From: Branchiostoma belcheri
Taxonomy: Eukaryota > Chordata > Leptocardii > Amphioxiformes > Branchiostomatidae
Direction of reading: 5' to 3'
DNA length: 64,000 nucleotides
Assembly: GCF_001625305.1 (NCBI RefSeq)
Contig: NW_017804464.1
Span: forward strand, 4,045,578 to 4,109,577
Below are positions 53,000-64,000 of the stretch, one piece after another. The notes beneath the pieces were generated by a model. The model was given only the letters and a program-made list of their open reading frames with translations. It searched no databases and was not told where the DNA came from. How positions within the stretch are numbered: position 1 is the first letter of the stretch; each line of letters begins with the position of its first letter. The position numbers and the translations under genes are program-made.

Positions 53000-54512
53000 T
53001 TCCGGTTAGGGGATACTTTCCGGAAGTAGCTCATATTTTCGTTTTCTAAGTATCGAACCAACGTGTTTGAGTTATATAAAAACATTATTAGTCACCATCA
53101 TCTACTTGGTTACGATATTTATGATATTCATGTGCTCAATATGATTTATAGAGATATTTTTCCCCATTTTTGCATGGTTTTGGTTTCGGCTTGCAATTTG
53201 AATGATTCTATTTATACAAAGGTGACACTAGAAATATCGTGCAGTAAAAAAACTGAATATGTTGGTGATCAGTCTCCATGATGGCATTTAGGAACACAAA
53301 ACAATATATTTATGTACAATAATCGATGTTATTATCTCTTAATCATGTACATTTAGAGTTATTTATATTTTTTAAATTTAATATCATAGCTTTTCCCCCC
53401 ACAGTTTCGAATGGTCCAAATTTGCGTGCTGACCTGCGCAGAAGTGCTGACGTAACACATGGCGGGCAAAATGGCTGCTTCCAGTTAGAGAAAAATTTCA
53501 AAATTTCAGTTTTCAGAGTTTATACTACGTTTCCTTGAGGAGTTGACATTTACTGTGACGTTTGAGTGATCTTCTAAACTACGTGGCTCATTTGGAAGGT
53601 ATGTGTCATTTTTGTTTCAGCTCAATATGTTGTTTGTGGAGGAAAAATAGATAAAGATTTTTCCGGACATGGACCCAAAACGTTACATACATCAGAAACC
53701 AGAACAAAAGTTATGATATAGCATAATTTATGCCAGCTGAACCATGATACTGTATGTCTTTGAATTCGCCTGACAACTCTAGAATAAAGTTACATGTATA
53801 AGAAAAGTGATACGTGCGAAAGATTGTTATGCACAATTATCATAATTGCAGTTGCACATAGGTAGTCTCCAAACTGTATATCAAGTTATCTATGATTTTT
53901 ATGTTCTTTGAGACGACCCAGCAAAAAAGTATACCATGGTCAATCCCCTTTCTCCCCTTTCCCTAGTATACTAGAAAATTAACCTTGCAAGTAAGTCGTA
54001 AGTTAGCCGTGGTACAGGCATTATCATGCAAAAAGGGTTACCAGAGTGGTCCATGGCTAGTCGTAAGTAAGTATTTACATGAGCACCTCGAATTATATGT
54101 CTTAAATATTTAAGATTTTTGCGCCCAAACTGTAGATATGTAGATAATTGAAATTTTTCAGATTGACATTTTCAATAAGTTTCAACACTATTTATTTATT
54201 AGCGTCGCTCTTTTGCTTTCCCAGCAACTAAGTGCAGTGCGTGAATAAGTTGCGCCAGGCCCGCTCTATTTTTAGGAGGCTCCAAAAAAAAATGTAAACA
54301 AACAGCATGGCCGTGATCCATGCTACAGCAGAGGAGTTAGCAGTTTTCCAACACGTTTTTGTGGCGCAACGACGTTGATCTTTTACTTCCCAAATGTTAT
54401 TACAAACCCAGGTAGGCTTATGGCGCAAGAAAATGTGTAAAACAATGTTTAAAAATAGTGAAAATATTACATAATTTGCTTTAAGAAAATTGTTGTATAT
54501 TATCAGGCAGAC
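53000..54512. promoter_or_regulatory. Divergent SKP2/NUP155 promoter region
   Basis: The two start codons are 1.5 kb apart and point away from each other. AAGATGGCGGC (minus strand, about 52966-52956) and AAAATGGCTGC (plus strand, about 53469) resemble YY1-type promoter motifs. A non-coding NUP155 first exon probably lies near 53450-53600 (a candidate donor follows GGAAG at 53600), spliced to the acceptor before 54513. The right third is a dispersed repeat (54105-54460). Promoter assignment is inference. Confidence 0.5.
54105..54460 (-). repeat. Dispersed repeat, inverse copy at 61100-61460
   Basis: Shared stretches include GCGGGCCTGG or complement, TTTTAGGAGSCTCC, AAAACGTGTTGGAA, TTTGTTTTACACATTTTCTTGCG and TTTGGCGCAAAAATCTTA. 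It ends about 55 bases before the NUP155 start codon. Confidence 0.7.
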
Positions 54513-57500
54513 ATGGCATCCCTTGGACTGGGTGGAGCAGGGGCGTCGGCACAAGAAGCCCTGGAGGCTGCTGGGAAACAGATTGACAGGAACATCGTAT
54601 CTGACAGGCAGTACGGGGATCTGTCAGACCTGCTCAGGGTCTCCTCACATGGTGACTTTCTTCTTTATTTGATGATTGTTATGATGTATGAAATCAACTT
54701 GCCTTAGTAATGGCTTAGTAAAGTCTGGCTGATGAAATTATGTATAACTTATAAGTTGGAGGCAAACAGATTACATGATAGGATATTGACTGGCCGTTGC
54801 ACTTTTAACAGCCATGACCTTTGTAGTAGCTGACCATATGGAAAGAGACATTTGCATGATATATAGTGTGATAGGTAGGTCCTGATTGGTTAGTGAGGGT
54901 TGTAGTTTCTCATTTGTATAGTATCCTAGACCTATGGTAACTCTCTAGATGCAACTAAGTGTTAGACTATATATACGTGTACGGTGTACCTGTTAGGAGA
55001 GTAAACATATGGATCAAACACACGTTGCAAGAAGTAATCAAACTGGTATATATGGATCCCCATTTATTGTAAGCAATATATAGACACTAATAAGTTGTTA
55101 CACACTTAGGTCTAAGGAGTTAGCAGTTGAATCAGTTCACAATAAAGTAAATTGTAATGTAAACAGGACAAATCAGCTTGGAATTGAAAACAATGACCTG
55201 GATATTAAATTTAAGGCCTAGAGAAAAAAAAATGTTGTGTTTCCTGTTTCAGTTGGTTTCAGGGTGGGTAGCTTTTTCTAGGTTAAGTTGGGAAACAGGA
55301 AACACAACATTTTTTTCCTAGGCCTAATGCTTGTGATTGGTCTGTTCCACAGGATCTCCCAGTATGAGTGGAGTGAGTGAGCTGGACTACCCTGCCCTGT
55401 CCACCCTCCACCCTGCCCTGGCTAACCTGCCTCTCCTCAGTCCTGTCAGGAGGGTTCCCCTCCCTCCTGAGCTGGTTGAACAGTTCAGCCGTATCCTTTT
55501 AGAAATATGTAACAACTGGAAATGCACGCGTATTTTGACCCACTATACCGGTGTGATGGCCAAGTGGGTAGAGTGCTCACCTTGCATTCGGAGGGTCGTG
55601 AGTTTGATCCCCAGCCAAGTCATACCAAAGACTTTAAAAATGGTACATACTGCTTTCTCTGCTTAGCACTTCGCATTTGGAAAAGAGTATGTGAGTTTAA
55701 GTTTACATTTTTGCTGCACACACTGTTATGCAGCAAAAATGTATAAGGTAAGGTTTGTAACTTTGTATTGTATTTATTCACTCACTGAAGAGACATGCGG
55801 TCTGGATCTACATTTGTTCAGGAGCTTCCTTAACCAGACTTTTACAGGTATGCAGTGCAATTGCATGATGGGAGTGTTCCCAGAGATCAGTAGGGCGTGG
55901 CTGACCATCGACAGTGACATCTTCGTGTGGAACTATGAGGATGGGTAAATTCTTCTGCTAGATTAATATTGATATTTGTAATTATGATATCCCACAAGTC
56001 AGCTGCAACTTGTTTAACTTTGAACTTCCAGGGTTTATAAGTAAGGTGATCTCTCTCTCACCGTGTCTCTCTCTCTCTCTAACCTAACAAACAATCTAGA
56101 TTTTCATTCTATGGCACTCTGACTTTTGTCCTATTTCTGCTTCCTCAGGAGTGACCTGGCATATTTTGATGGGCTAAATGAAACCATTCTCAGTGCAGGT
56201 CTGGTGAAACCAAAGCCAGGTAAGTTGGACAATAGAATTGATGGAAAAGTTAAACCATCATGAAAATAGTACTGGTACTTGTATGTTTCATGTCTGTGGA
56301 AGGAAACAATTAATATCCCAAATATTCTTTGGAGGCCATGTTTTTATCATTCAAACACATTGTTTTTAACCAATATTGCAGGTATATTCCAGCCCCATAT
56401 CAAGTTCCTCCTGTGCCTGACCACTCCAGTGGACATAGTTCTCTTAGGAGTCAGCTTTGCCAATTCTCCTGAAGGTACAGTACCTCAGAATTCAAGATGC
56501 TGATCATGTTTAAATGTTTGATATAGCACATTGAAGTAGCCATTTGGCTACCAATTTTCTATAGGAAAGGCAGCATAAAGAGGTAAAATTAAAAAATTTT
56601 TGTATGTTCCTCAGCAGAAGTTTATCAAAAGGAAGTATCTTGTATAGATTCCATAGCTGGAGTCTAAAGTTACAGGTTGCCATGCATGTGATACAGGTGT
56701 TTCCATATCTGCAGGTGCAGCACCTGGAAGTCAGTATGCAGAGATGCACCTGTTGCCAGATCCCCTGTTCTCCATCCCGTCTGACAACACCTACATCCTG
56801 AGTGTGGTGGGAACAGACAAGGGACGCATCTTCCTGGCAGGGAAGGATGGGTGCCTGTATGAAGTAGTATACCAGGTACGGCACAGTTGAGATTTTTGTG
56901 GAGGGGACAGGCAAGTCTCTATCTGAAAGTGAAATGGCTTTAGCTTATTCATTGCCAAAATGTTGATATTTACTGAAGGAAAACATATTTCGTTTTCTCT
57001 ATTTCCTCTTCTTGTTCTCCAAACAAATAAGGTCAATGACCTGAACCAGACGTCTGTCAGTGTCACCATGGTAACTAGTGTTGGGTTACAGCAATTTTAT
57101 AGCAGGATGGATTTAGACTCCTATCAGCATATGAATGTGTTTGAGTAAGAATTAACAGAGCAGATCACAAGCGAAGGTAAACATTATGCATTTGCTTTGC
57201 AACTTTATGTTACCTTTCCAGTTGCTATTGAAATTTGAAGGAGTACAGATGCCATTTTTGTGATGGAAACAGGAAAATCTCTGTCTGGATGTGAAACTGC
57301 TTTTGTTTTACTCTTTGCTAGAATATTTGCCATTGAAGGAGATTTAACAATGCCAATTGATTTAACAATGCCAATAAAAGTGTGGTTTTGTTGTTCCAGG
57401 CAGAGGAGGGCTGGTTCAGTCGTCGCTGTAAGAAGTTGAACCACTCCATGAGTTCTCTCTCCTTCCTGGTGCCGTCTTTCCTCACTTTCTCCTTCTCAGA

Positions 57501-60500
57501 GGAAGGTATGTTAACAACCATGGGCTTCTGTAGAAATGTATACAAATACTATAGTATGAAAGATGGGTTCTATGTGTCTTGGCATGGATTACATACTGTT
57601 AAGCTCTAAAAAGGTTTAGATACACTGATACTGTATTACAAGTCTTGGGAGACTTCTATTGTCTTGGATTTTTTAAAATTTGAGACAAGCAAAGTTGGGA
57701 AGAGTGGACTTATGACTGTGTATCTTGCACTTTCTTCTCCATTTTTGGATCCATATAGATGTGAAATTTTTCCCAATTGTACAATGCCCATATCTGGCCT
57801 GTACCTTACCACACTTAGTATTACTGCAGTGCAAGAGCAGTGGTAGAAATACTTTTTTCTGCAATGTTGCAGAATTGTCAAAATTTTGTTCTGCAATTCA
57901 ATAATACTTTCTGCAAATACACACTTATTATTATTTATTAAAAGTCTGGATCTAAACCCATGGCATATACAAAATTGCATGTGGGCAAACATTTTACATG
58001 CAATTTGAAAAATACATGAAAAACTACTTGTATATTATAGAGTCAATACAAAAGCTATTAAACACTGTTGAACCCCAAGCTTGATTTTTTCAGTGTGCAA
58101 AATTTCAGGTTGCTTCATTTTTCTTCCGCAATGTTGAAAATGTCTCTGCAAAATGCAGATTGCAGGTGGGTATTTCTAACACTGAAGAGGTAACATGCAC
58201 AACACCAAACCCCCTCTAACAGATTCTGTCCTTTTCATAGACCCCATAGTGCAGATAGAAGTAGACAACAGCCGGCATGTCCTCTACACACGGACAGAGA
58301 AGGGCACTCTGGAGGTGTTTGACCTTGGTGCTGATGGGACCGCCATGGGGCGTGTCTCCTGGATGAACCAGTCCACTATTGTACAGTATGCAGCAAGGAT
58401 CGCCAGGTACGTTTACTAAGGCCTTCTGGAATGTCACCAATGCACATTATAAAAAATGGTTCTCACTAGCCTGTTTGAGCATAGGGGCCCCCCTACACTG
58501 TGATTTGGACCCCTATGCTGTGATTTGTTAGCCTGGGTGCCATCTGAATTTGTAACAATTTTTTCGGGGTAGCCGTTACAAATTCGGATGGCACCCAGGC
58601 TAGTGATTTTGACCCCATATACCGTGATTTAGCCCCTAAACTCTTTCAACCAGCGTAGGGGTGTTTTTTGAGGGTGAGAACCTTCTGATTTTTCACAAAT
58701 CTTTAAAAAAAAGCAAATTTGACTAAGGAATGAAGCCAAAACAGAGAAAAAACATCAACTTCACAAATCCTGGTAAGAACCCTGTACAAGTACCAGTGGG
58801 ACTTGTTTCTGTATTTATCTTATTTAGGACAATCTTATTGAACTAAAATCCTAATTGTGTATTTCATGTTGTACCTTTTTTAGGGAGGCCTACCCAGTGC
58901 CAATAATGTATAGTTGAGGCATGAAATGATTCTTATAAACAAAGTTGTTTAAAAACAGGAGATACAAGTCATGTAAGAAGTTTTTGATTGTGATTGACTG
59001 TTGTAAGTTGATGAAGCTGTTTTGTTCCTACAGCACCATTGACAGGTCCAACTTCAAGTCCATCGTACACATCTCTGCTGTTCCTAATACAGACTCCACC
59101 AACATACACCTGGTAGCAGTCACCCAAACAGGTCAGCTAGCAAAATTTTTAGATAATGCATTTTAAATACATTTACCTTCACCGAAGGGAAACATATTGT
59201 TTTTGCTCTGTTTCTTCTTCTTTCTCTTTTTCCTCCTCTTCTTCTCCAAACTTATAAGGTCAATGACCAGGACCAGACGTCTGTCACTATAATGGTAACT
59301 GGTGTCGGGTTACATCATGTTGCAAGTGCCATGCAGAACTGAGTTCAAGAGGGGCTGCATGGTTACCATATATATGAGTGTGTTTGAGTAAGCACAAAGC
59401 AGTAGTTTGTTAGTTGAGCTGGGCTATGTGATGGTAAACATGATGCATTTTCTTTGCAAATGTTACCTTTCTAATTTAAAACTGAATTTGTACCAGTTTT
59501 ACTTGTACCGTTGTTCTTTCACTTTCTCAGGAAGATTCTAGTTTGGTATATCTGTAACAAGTTTGTTATGTTCCCCAGGAGTGAGGCTGTATTTTACGAC
59601 CAGCTACTTTAACCAGCCCCAGGCACGCCCCAGTCTCCTGGCCCTGGTGCATGTCCGTCTACCCCCTGGTTTTACTGCCACTGCTGCACCCCAGAGACCA
59701 ACCAACATCCACTCAGCCTTCTATGGGAAAGGTAAAGTTAACCTACTTTTAACAGGGCTCTAGCCAGCACCTGTGTTTCCTTCAATTGCAGGAACTATCT
59801 GGCATGTGATGGAATTATTTTTAAATTTTTGATGGACAAAATTGAAGAAAAATCTTAGGTAAAAATATAAAGGACCACCACCAACCCTGTGAAATTGCAT
59901 TTTTAGAGGCTTGAAACTGAAAGTCCCAAATTTGCCCCTGGACCCCCCTAGATTGTGAGCACACACACGTAAAAGTAGTGAAGTGAGGAAAGTCGTGTTA
60001 AGTGCCTTTCCCAAGGGCACAAGATCGGTGACATGGGCAGGATTCAAACCCGTGACCTCTTGGGTGTGAGCGGAATGCGCTACCGACTGTGCCACACGAC
60101 CCCACAACTAGCATACTACTAGCATGTACCTAACTGTTCTTCTGTTGCAGGTTCCACATTGCTGGCCTCCTCTCAGGCAGAAGACTCTGACATGTTGTGG
60201 TGCCTCAGTACAGACACTTTCCCCTTCCAGATCCCTCTCATGGAGACTCAGGTCAGTTTTTCTGACCCTTTAACCTTGACCAAAGTTTCACCTACATCAT
60301 GTCTTATTCGTCACAATCCGACTTCATGTCTTATTTGGGAAAACATTGTCAAAGTGAACACTTCCATCTCATAAAGCCACACTTTATATCCAAAATATTT
60401 ATTTGTCCCTCATCTTAATAGATGCTAAACAGATGATAAGCATTTTGATAAGTTTGTCATTTTTCATTGATACCACTTTGCTATATACATGTACATGGAT

Positions 60501-62455
60501 GAGCACATTGGCAGAACGTACTTCACCTGTGCGAAATCATGATTTTTGGATATTTGGTCAACATTGCATCAGAATTTTGCCTGTTGCAGAGGATATCTTT
60601 GCCAACATGACATTTGGAAACTACAGATGGGATAATAACCTTATACGCCTGAATACGACCTTATATGAGACATTCTTGGGCCAAAGTACTATGCACAATA
60701 CATTACGGGTTTCACGCAGGTGCAGTATATTCTGCCGACGTGCTACATAGATATAAACAAGTCACTAGAGCCCAGACGTATAACAGAATTTTGGCTCCCA
60801 AAAACCAACGATCATATCAACTTGTGAACAGATAACACTTGGCATTGACGGGAGGACTTGGGTCCTAACGGAGGTGTCAGATGGCGAAGACTTTGGCATC
60901 TTCGGGCCCAAAAATGGAGCTGCTCCCCCCAAGTCCCTGCCCCCAGTGGTGGTGAACCAACACTGGCTACCTCCTAAGAGATACGTGGTGCTCAGTGCAC
61001 AGGTGGGTGTTTACGTCAACAAATATTTCTTTTTGAGAGGTTAGGTACGTCTAGTATTTATTGTCTTTCAACTTATTGTCTTTTAACTGAAAGTAAGATA
61101 GTTAAAGTGAAATTTTAAACATATTTGTTTTACACATTTTCTTGCGATATAAGCCTACCGGAGTTCATAATGACATTTGGGGAGTAAAAGATCAATGTCG
61201 TTGTGCTGCAAAAACGTGTTGGAAGCTGCCGAAGATACCCAAACGAAAACCACTGTTTGCGTACACTCTTTTTAGGAGCCTCCTAAAAATACAGCGGGCC
61301 TGGGGCAACATATTCTTGTACTGCACTGAGTCGCTGGAAAAGAGAAGTAGTGATGCTAATACATGTATGTTTAAAGTTATTGAAAATGACAATCTAGATG
61401 AGAAAATTTCAATTATTTATACTTGCAGTTTTGGCGCAAAAATCTTACATATTATCACTTAAAATAGTAGTCAGTTTATCAGTTTCGAGTGTTAGTTGAC
61501 TTACTACAACCTGTATATACATCATTGTACATTAAGTTGGTTGAAATATCATACTTGTTTGTTGCCACAGGGAAGCTACTTACTGAACCAGCTGCGACCG
61601 GTTGACCAGCTGAGGCAGTTGTTGCTAAGTAACGGAGGACCAGACTGTGAGGAGGTGGAGGCCTTCTTCAAACTGCTGAGGGATGAGCAGGCCTGCGCCA
61701 CCTGTCTCATCCTAGCCTGCTCCAAAGCTGCTAGTGACCAGGAGGTCAGAGTTCTCAAACTTTTGAACCGAAAACTTTGTTTTACTCCAAGCTCCAAGCA
61801 CACAAATTCTCACATGTTGCCATAGGTCAAAAGTGAATCGATGTAAAATTCAGGTTGTTTCATGCCCTTGGTTTTCAGTCAGAGTATGACTGTAGATCAA
61901 TTGAACCCAACCACCCCCATGTGGTATCTCCCAAGCTAAATGACATGTGACCCACGATTCCTCATGGCACATGGAAGTCAAAATGGAGAGTTTATCTGTT
62001 CACCTTCGCAGAAGGAAAAGACAGACATCTGTCACCATGGTAACTGGTGTTGGTTTACGTGATGTTGCAATTTTATAGCAGGACGTATTTAGACTCCTGT
62101 CACCATATATAATTATATATGAATGTGTTTGAGTAAGAATTAACAGAGCAGACCACATGCGAAGGTAAACATTATGCATTTGCTTTGCAAATGTTACCTT
62201 TCTAGTTAAAACTTACTTTTCTGTGTTGTTTCATTTTGTCCCTAACCTTGTCCCTGCTCCCTTCCCCCATAAGCAATAGAGAACTGGTAGTCAAATGTGT
62301 ACTAGAGGTTAGTATTGTGACTGACAGATGTTTGACACTGTTTTCTTCCATACAGGTTTCAGAATGGGCGACTCGCGCGTTCTTCAGGTTTGGTGGTGAG
62401 GCCCAGTTTGCCTTCCCTGTGGCTCCAGACATCACTAACATGGGGCAGGCTCCAG
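54513..62455 (+). CDS. NUP155: Nucleoporin NUP155, 5' part (runs off window)
   Basis: Fourteen exons are visible: 54513-54651, 55353-55490, 55848-55944, 56149-56219, 56382-56474, 56715-56875, 57400-57505, 58241-58406, 59034-59131, 59579-59731, 60151-60251, 60832-61002, 61571-61744 and 62356-62455. They join in phase to 589 codons; the full protein is about 1390 in human, so the rest lies beyond the window. NUP155 is a scaffold nucleoporin of the nuclear pore inner ring. Seen: N-terminal [36 protein letters not shown] then [89 protein letters not shown] and [13 protein letters not shown]. These follow the human protein in order: the N-terminal beta-propeller and the start of the alpha-solenoid. 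The last visible exon ends in phase 1. Confidence 0.97.
55214..55325. repeat. Short foldback element in NUP155 intron 1
   Basis: AGGCCTAGAG...ATGTTGTGTTTCCTGTTTC and its near-perfect inverse GAAACAGGAAACACAACATT...CCTAGGCCT are separated by about 40 bases. It ends 28 bases before exon 2. Confidence 0.8.
55546..55640 (+). mobile_element. tRNA-derived SINE, second type
   Basis: TGTGATGGCCAAGTGGGTAG resembles box A and GTGAGTTTGATCCCC resembles box B. The 5' half looks like a tRNA gene with an unpaired acceptor stem. It differs from the TGGGGTCGTG family. Confidence 0.6.
56967..57224 (+). mobile_element. Helitron-like repeat copy in NUP155 intron 6
   Basis: TTTACTGAAGGAAAACATAT start, shared interior, AAGGTAAACATTATGCATTT then TGCTTTGCAA; the 3' hairpin is partly decayed and it ends CCAG. 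Confidence 0.5.
57838..58184 (+). mobile_element. CAGTGGTAGAAATAC MITE with 5-bp target duplication
   Basis: CAGTGGTAGAAATAC at the left, GTATTTCTAACACTG at the right, both flanked by AAGAG (57833-57837 and 58185-58189). Length 347 bp without an ORF. Relatives are at 47340 and 48557. Confidence 0.75.
58528..58603. mobile_element. 76-bp foldback inserted in another repeat
   Basis: TAGCCTGGGTGCCATCTGAA...TGTAAC pairs with GTTACAAATTCGGATGGCAC...CAGGCTAG with two mismatches. GTGATTT lies on both sides as a likely target duplication, and the surrounding sequence is the dispersed repeat also seen at 24860. Confidence 0.75.
59170..59480 (+). mobile_element. Helitron-like repeat copy in NUP155 intron 9
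   Basis: TTCACCGAAGGGAAACATAT start; ends CATTTTCTTTGCAAATG, spacer, CTAA then T. CTAA still fits CTRR. Confidence 0.5.
59976..60104 (-). mobile_element. tRNA-derived SINE
   Basis: On the minus strand: TGGGGTCGTGTGGCACAGTC, box A-like TGGCACAGTCGGTAGCG, box B-like GGGTTTGAATCCTGCCC, then GCCCTTGGGAAAGGCACTTA. It lies in NUP155 intron 10, 46 bases before exon 11. Confidence 0.75.
60545..60745. repeat. Dispersed repeat shared with 19120-19325
   Basis: GCATCAGAATTTTG, GTACTATGCACAATACATTA and CGCAGGTGCAGTATATTCTG align with the MNK-intron copy. It is in NUP155 intron 11, ending about 90 bases before exon 12. Confidence 0.7.
61100..61460 (+). repeat. Dispersed repeat, inverse copy of 54105-54460
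   Basis: Opposite orientation to the copy near the NUP155 start. It contains a chance ORF with [10 protein letters not shown] that is too degraded to call a protein. Confidence 0.65.
61998..62205 (+). mobile_element. Helitron-like repeat copy in NUP155 intron 13
   Basis: TTCACCTTCGCAGAAGGAAA start with an internal deletion. The intact 3' end is CATTTGCTTTGCAAATG, TTACCTTT, CTAG (62202-62205), then T. Confidence 0.6.
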
Positions 62456-62789
62456 GTGGTGGACCTAATCCTCAATACTGTGTCTTTTCATTTCATATAA
62501 TGCACTGACATCATCTACAGAGTTATAGATGCAACTTTGACTTTTCAACTCTATTTAGTAACTGTTACAGTATTCTATAACATTAATTAACATGAGTGTG
62601 AACTCAATTTAGGTCCATGCAAAAAGGAACAAATCTTCTTTGTAATATTCAACTTTATATATATAACAACCATTATACCTGCACACTCCCTATTTGGGTA
62701 TATCATTTACCTTATGCAGTATTTCCTATGCTTATCGCTAGGTGGCGCACGTGTACAAAGCTCTAATCGCAAAGCATCACGGGATATCA

Positions 62790-64000
62790 TGACGTAATGA
62801 CATTGTTCGCCGCCATTTTCCTTGTGATTCGCAGAGGGGTGCACGTTCGTTTCCCTACTCCTTATTTTTTCGGATTTTCTTTCGGCGTTAGGCCCAAAAA
62901 GAAGGATAAAACGAAGTCTTCTGCCCACGAGGGCGATTCAGGTAGCCTTTCGGAGGACCAGACGGGTCGTAACGGCAAGAGAAGCGGCCTGTTTCCCAAC
63001 GCTAGTCAGGAAAAATTCCTGGCCGTGGAAAAGACAGGCGTGTCTGCACAAGCCTCCGGACAGGAGGAAGAGGAGTCGGGTGAACGAAAAGTCCCCGCTC
63101 CTACAGCTGGAGGTTCGGAGGAAAAAGAGAAGAACTCCAACCTCATTCCGCCGTTTGGGAGCGAAATGCCCCTTCGGCGTTGGCACCGGGAACATCCGCC
63201 ACTTGGGAGCGAAATGCCCCTTCGGCGTTGGCACCGGGAACATCGGTCAAGGAAGGAGACAGCGCGGAGCTGCCGCCGCCCCGGCCTAAATTTCCTCCGG
63301 ACTCGGAGGAGTTGGGCTCCCCGACCGTGCCGAAGCTTGGTGGGGAATAGTCTCCTCCACCCCCACCTCCATCAGAAACACCCTTCCCGCCTGGATTCGA
63401 CGCTGCCTCTTTTCTTCAGTGGATCAGTTCCAGCTTGGGACTTCCTCAGGCGTCCAGTTCATCCCGTCAACCTCGGGACGTTGACGGGGCGGTAGCGTCG
63501 ACCAGCCGAGCCGGTGTAGTCGGTTCCGGCGAGAGCATCCAGGTTCTGAAGTGGAAGAGTGTTCGGAGGAGGGAAAAAATCACCTTTTTCTGACTCTGAC
63601 GAAGGTAACTCCTTGTCGTTTGATAATCCCTACGATAATAACTTCAAATAAGTATTTGGAGGAACCGGTGGGCAAATCGGTCTTGAAGACATGTTTCATA
63701 TCTTGTTTCATGTCCTTGCCACACATTTCACGTCTATACTGAGTCATAGTAGAGGAAGCTGATCCCAAAAATCACCAAAGACGATTCTATCGCTTTGCAA
63801 ACAGCATCGGGTTTAGAGGATGGTCCGAACCCTTAGTGAAGAGAGGAAGGAAAACTTTTCCCACTCCACCTAATGTTGAATTAGCACTTCGGGCGCCGAT
63901 TCTAGACCCAGTAGTGGCTAATATGATCAAGCATGATACCGTAAACACTGATAAGAATTTTAGTGATTGCCAGGATAAGATGCTCATGGCTGCTAACCTT
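62790..64000 (+). mobile_element. Retroelement gag-like sequence, DIRS-like, broken
   Basis: A 232-codon frame (62797-63495) rich in Lys, Ser and Glu, then several stops, then an open frame from about 63754 to the window end with RRFYRFANSIGF, PNVELALRAPILDP and NFSDCQDKMLMAANL. The order (charged N-terminus, acidic Asp/Asn stretch, then an LDP-type helical domain) resembles gag of DIRS/Ngaro retroelements; this is a recognition by pattern only. A 47-bp unit (GGGAGCGAAATGCCCCTTCG...) is tandemly doubled at 63158-63243. It follows NUP155 exon 14 in the same orientation and continues past the window. Confidence 0.45.

Noticed and set aside
61142..61462. A 106-residue plus-strand ORF within NUP155 intron 12.
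   Set aside because: It lies in a dispersed repeat whose inverse copy at 54105 does not preserve the frame.

Overview
The window is animal nuclear DNA. Genes are split into short exons with GT-AG introns, and the products resemble vertebrate orthologues at an early-branching chordate level. Dense small DNA transposons, tRNA-derived SINEs, CR1-like LINE scraps and microsatellites fill the gaps. The combination best fits a lancelet (Branchiostoma). That assignment is an inference; no species-diagnostic sequence was checked. A run of N at 11059-11301 marks an assembly gap.

Layout from left to right: (1) the 3' half of a peptide-type rhodopsin-like GPCR, + strand, 1926-4946. (2) A four-exon UDP-glucuronosyltransferase, - strand, 9453-7020, complete except for one in-frame TAG. 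(3) An EFCAB9 orthologue, + strand, 10057-14791. Its second intron contains a separate two-exon gene (11604-13645) encoding a ZAD-like zinc-finger protein with a 12-residue repeat tail. (4) A MAP-kinase-interacting kinase (MNK) gene, - strand, 30966-18816, 14 coding exons. (5) Glutaryl-CoA dehydrogenase (GCDH), + strand, 33705-40253, 12 exons. (6) An unrecognised four-exon gene, - strand, 44013-41497. (7) SKP2, - strand, 52999-46415, 11 exons. (8) The 5' 14 exons of NUP155, + strand, from 54513 and running past the window end. A retroelement gag-like sequence (DIRS-like) lies in its last visible intron.

Exon boundaries were set by hand. For each gene the reading phase closes across every junction: UGT 529 codons, EFCAB9 215, MNK 499, GCDH 434, unknown 442, SKP2 482. 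The genes are functionally diverse (signalling, detoxification, sperm Ca2+ channel regulation, translation control, lysine/tryptophan catabolism, cell cycle, nuclear pore) and do not form an operon-like system. The clearest shared regulation is the head-to-head SKP2/NUP155 pair.

The most notable non-genic signals are: two hammerhead-ribozyme-like cores with covarying stems in GPCR introns; a Helitron-like repeat family ending in hairpin plus CTAG; local duplications of exon/splice-donor junctions in GCDH and SKP2, the latter beside a LINE insertion with a 17-bp target duplication; and an 86-bp-arm inverted repeat. I found no evidence for a wholly new enzymatic or defence system.
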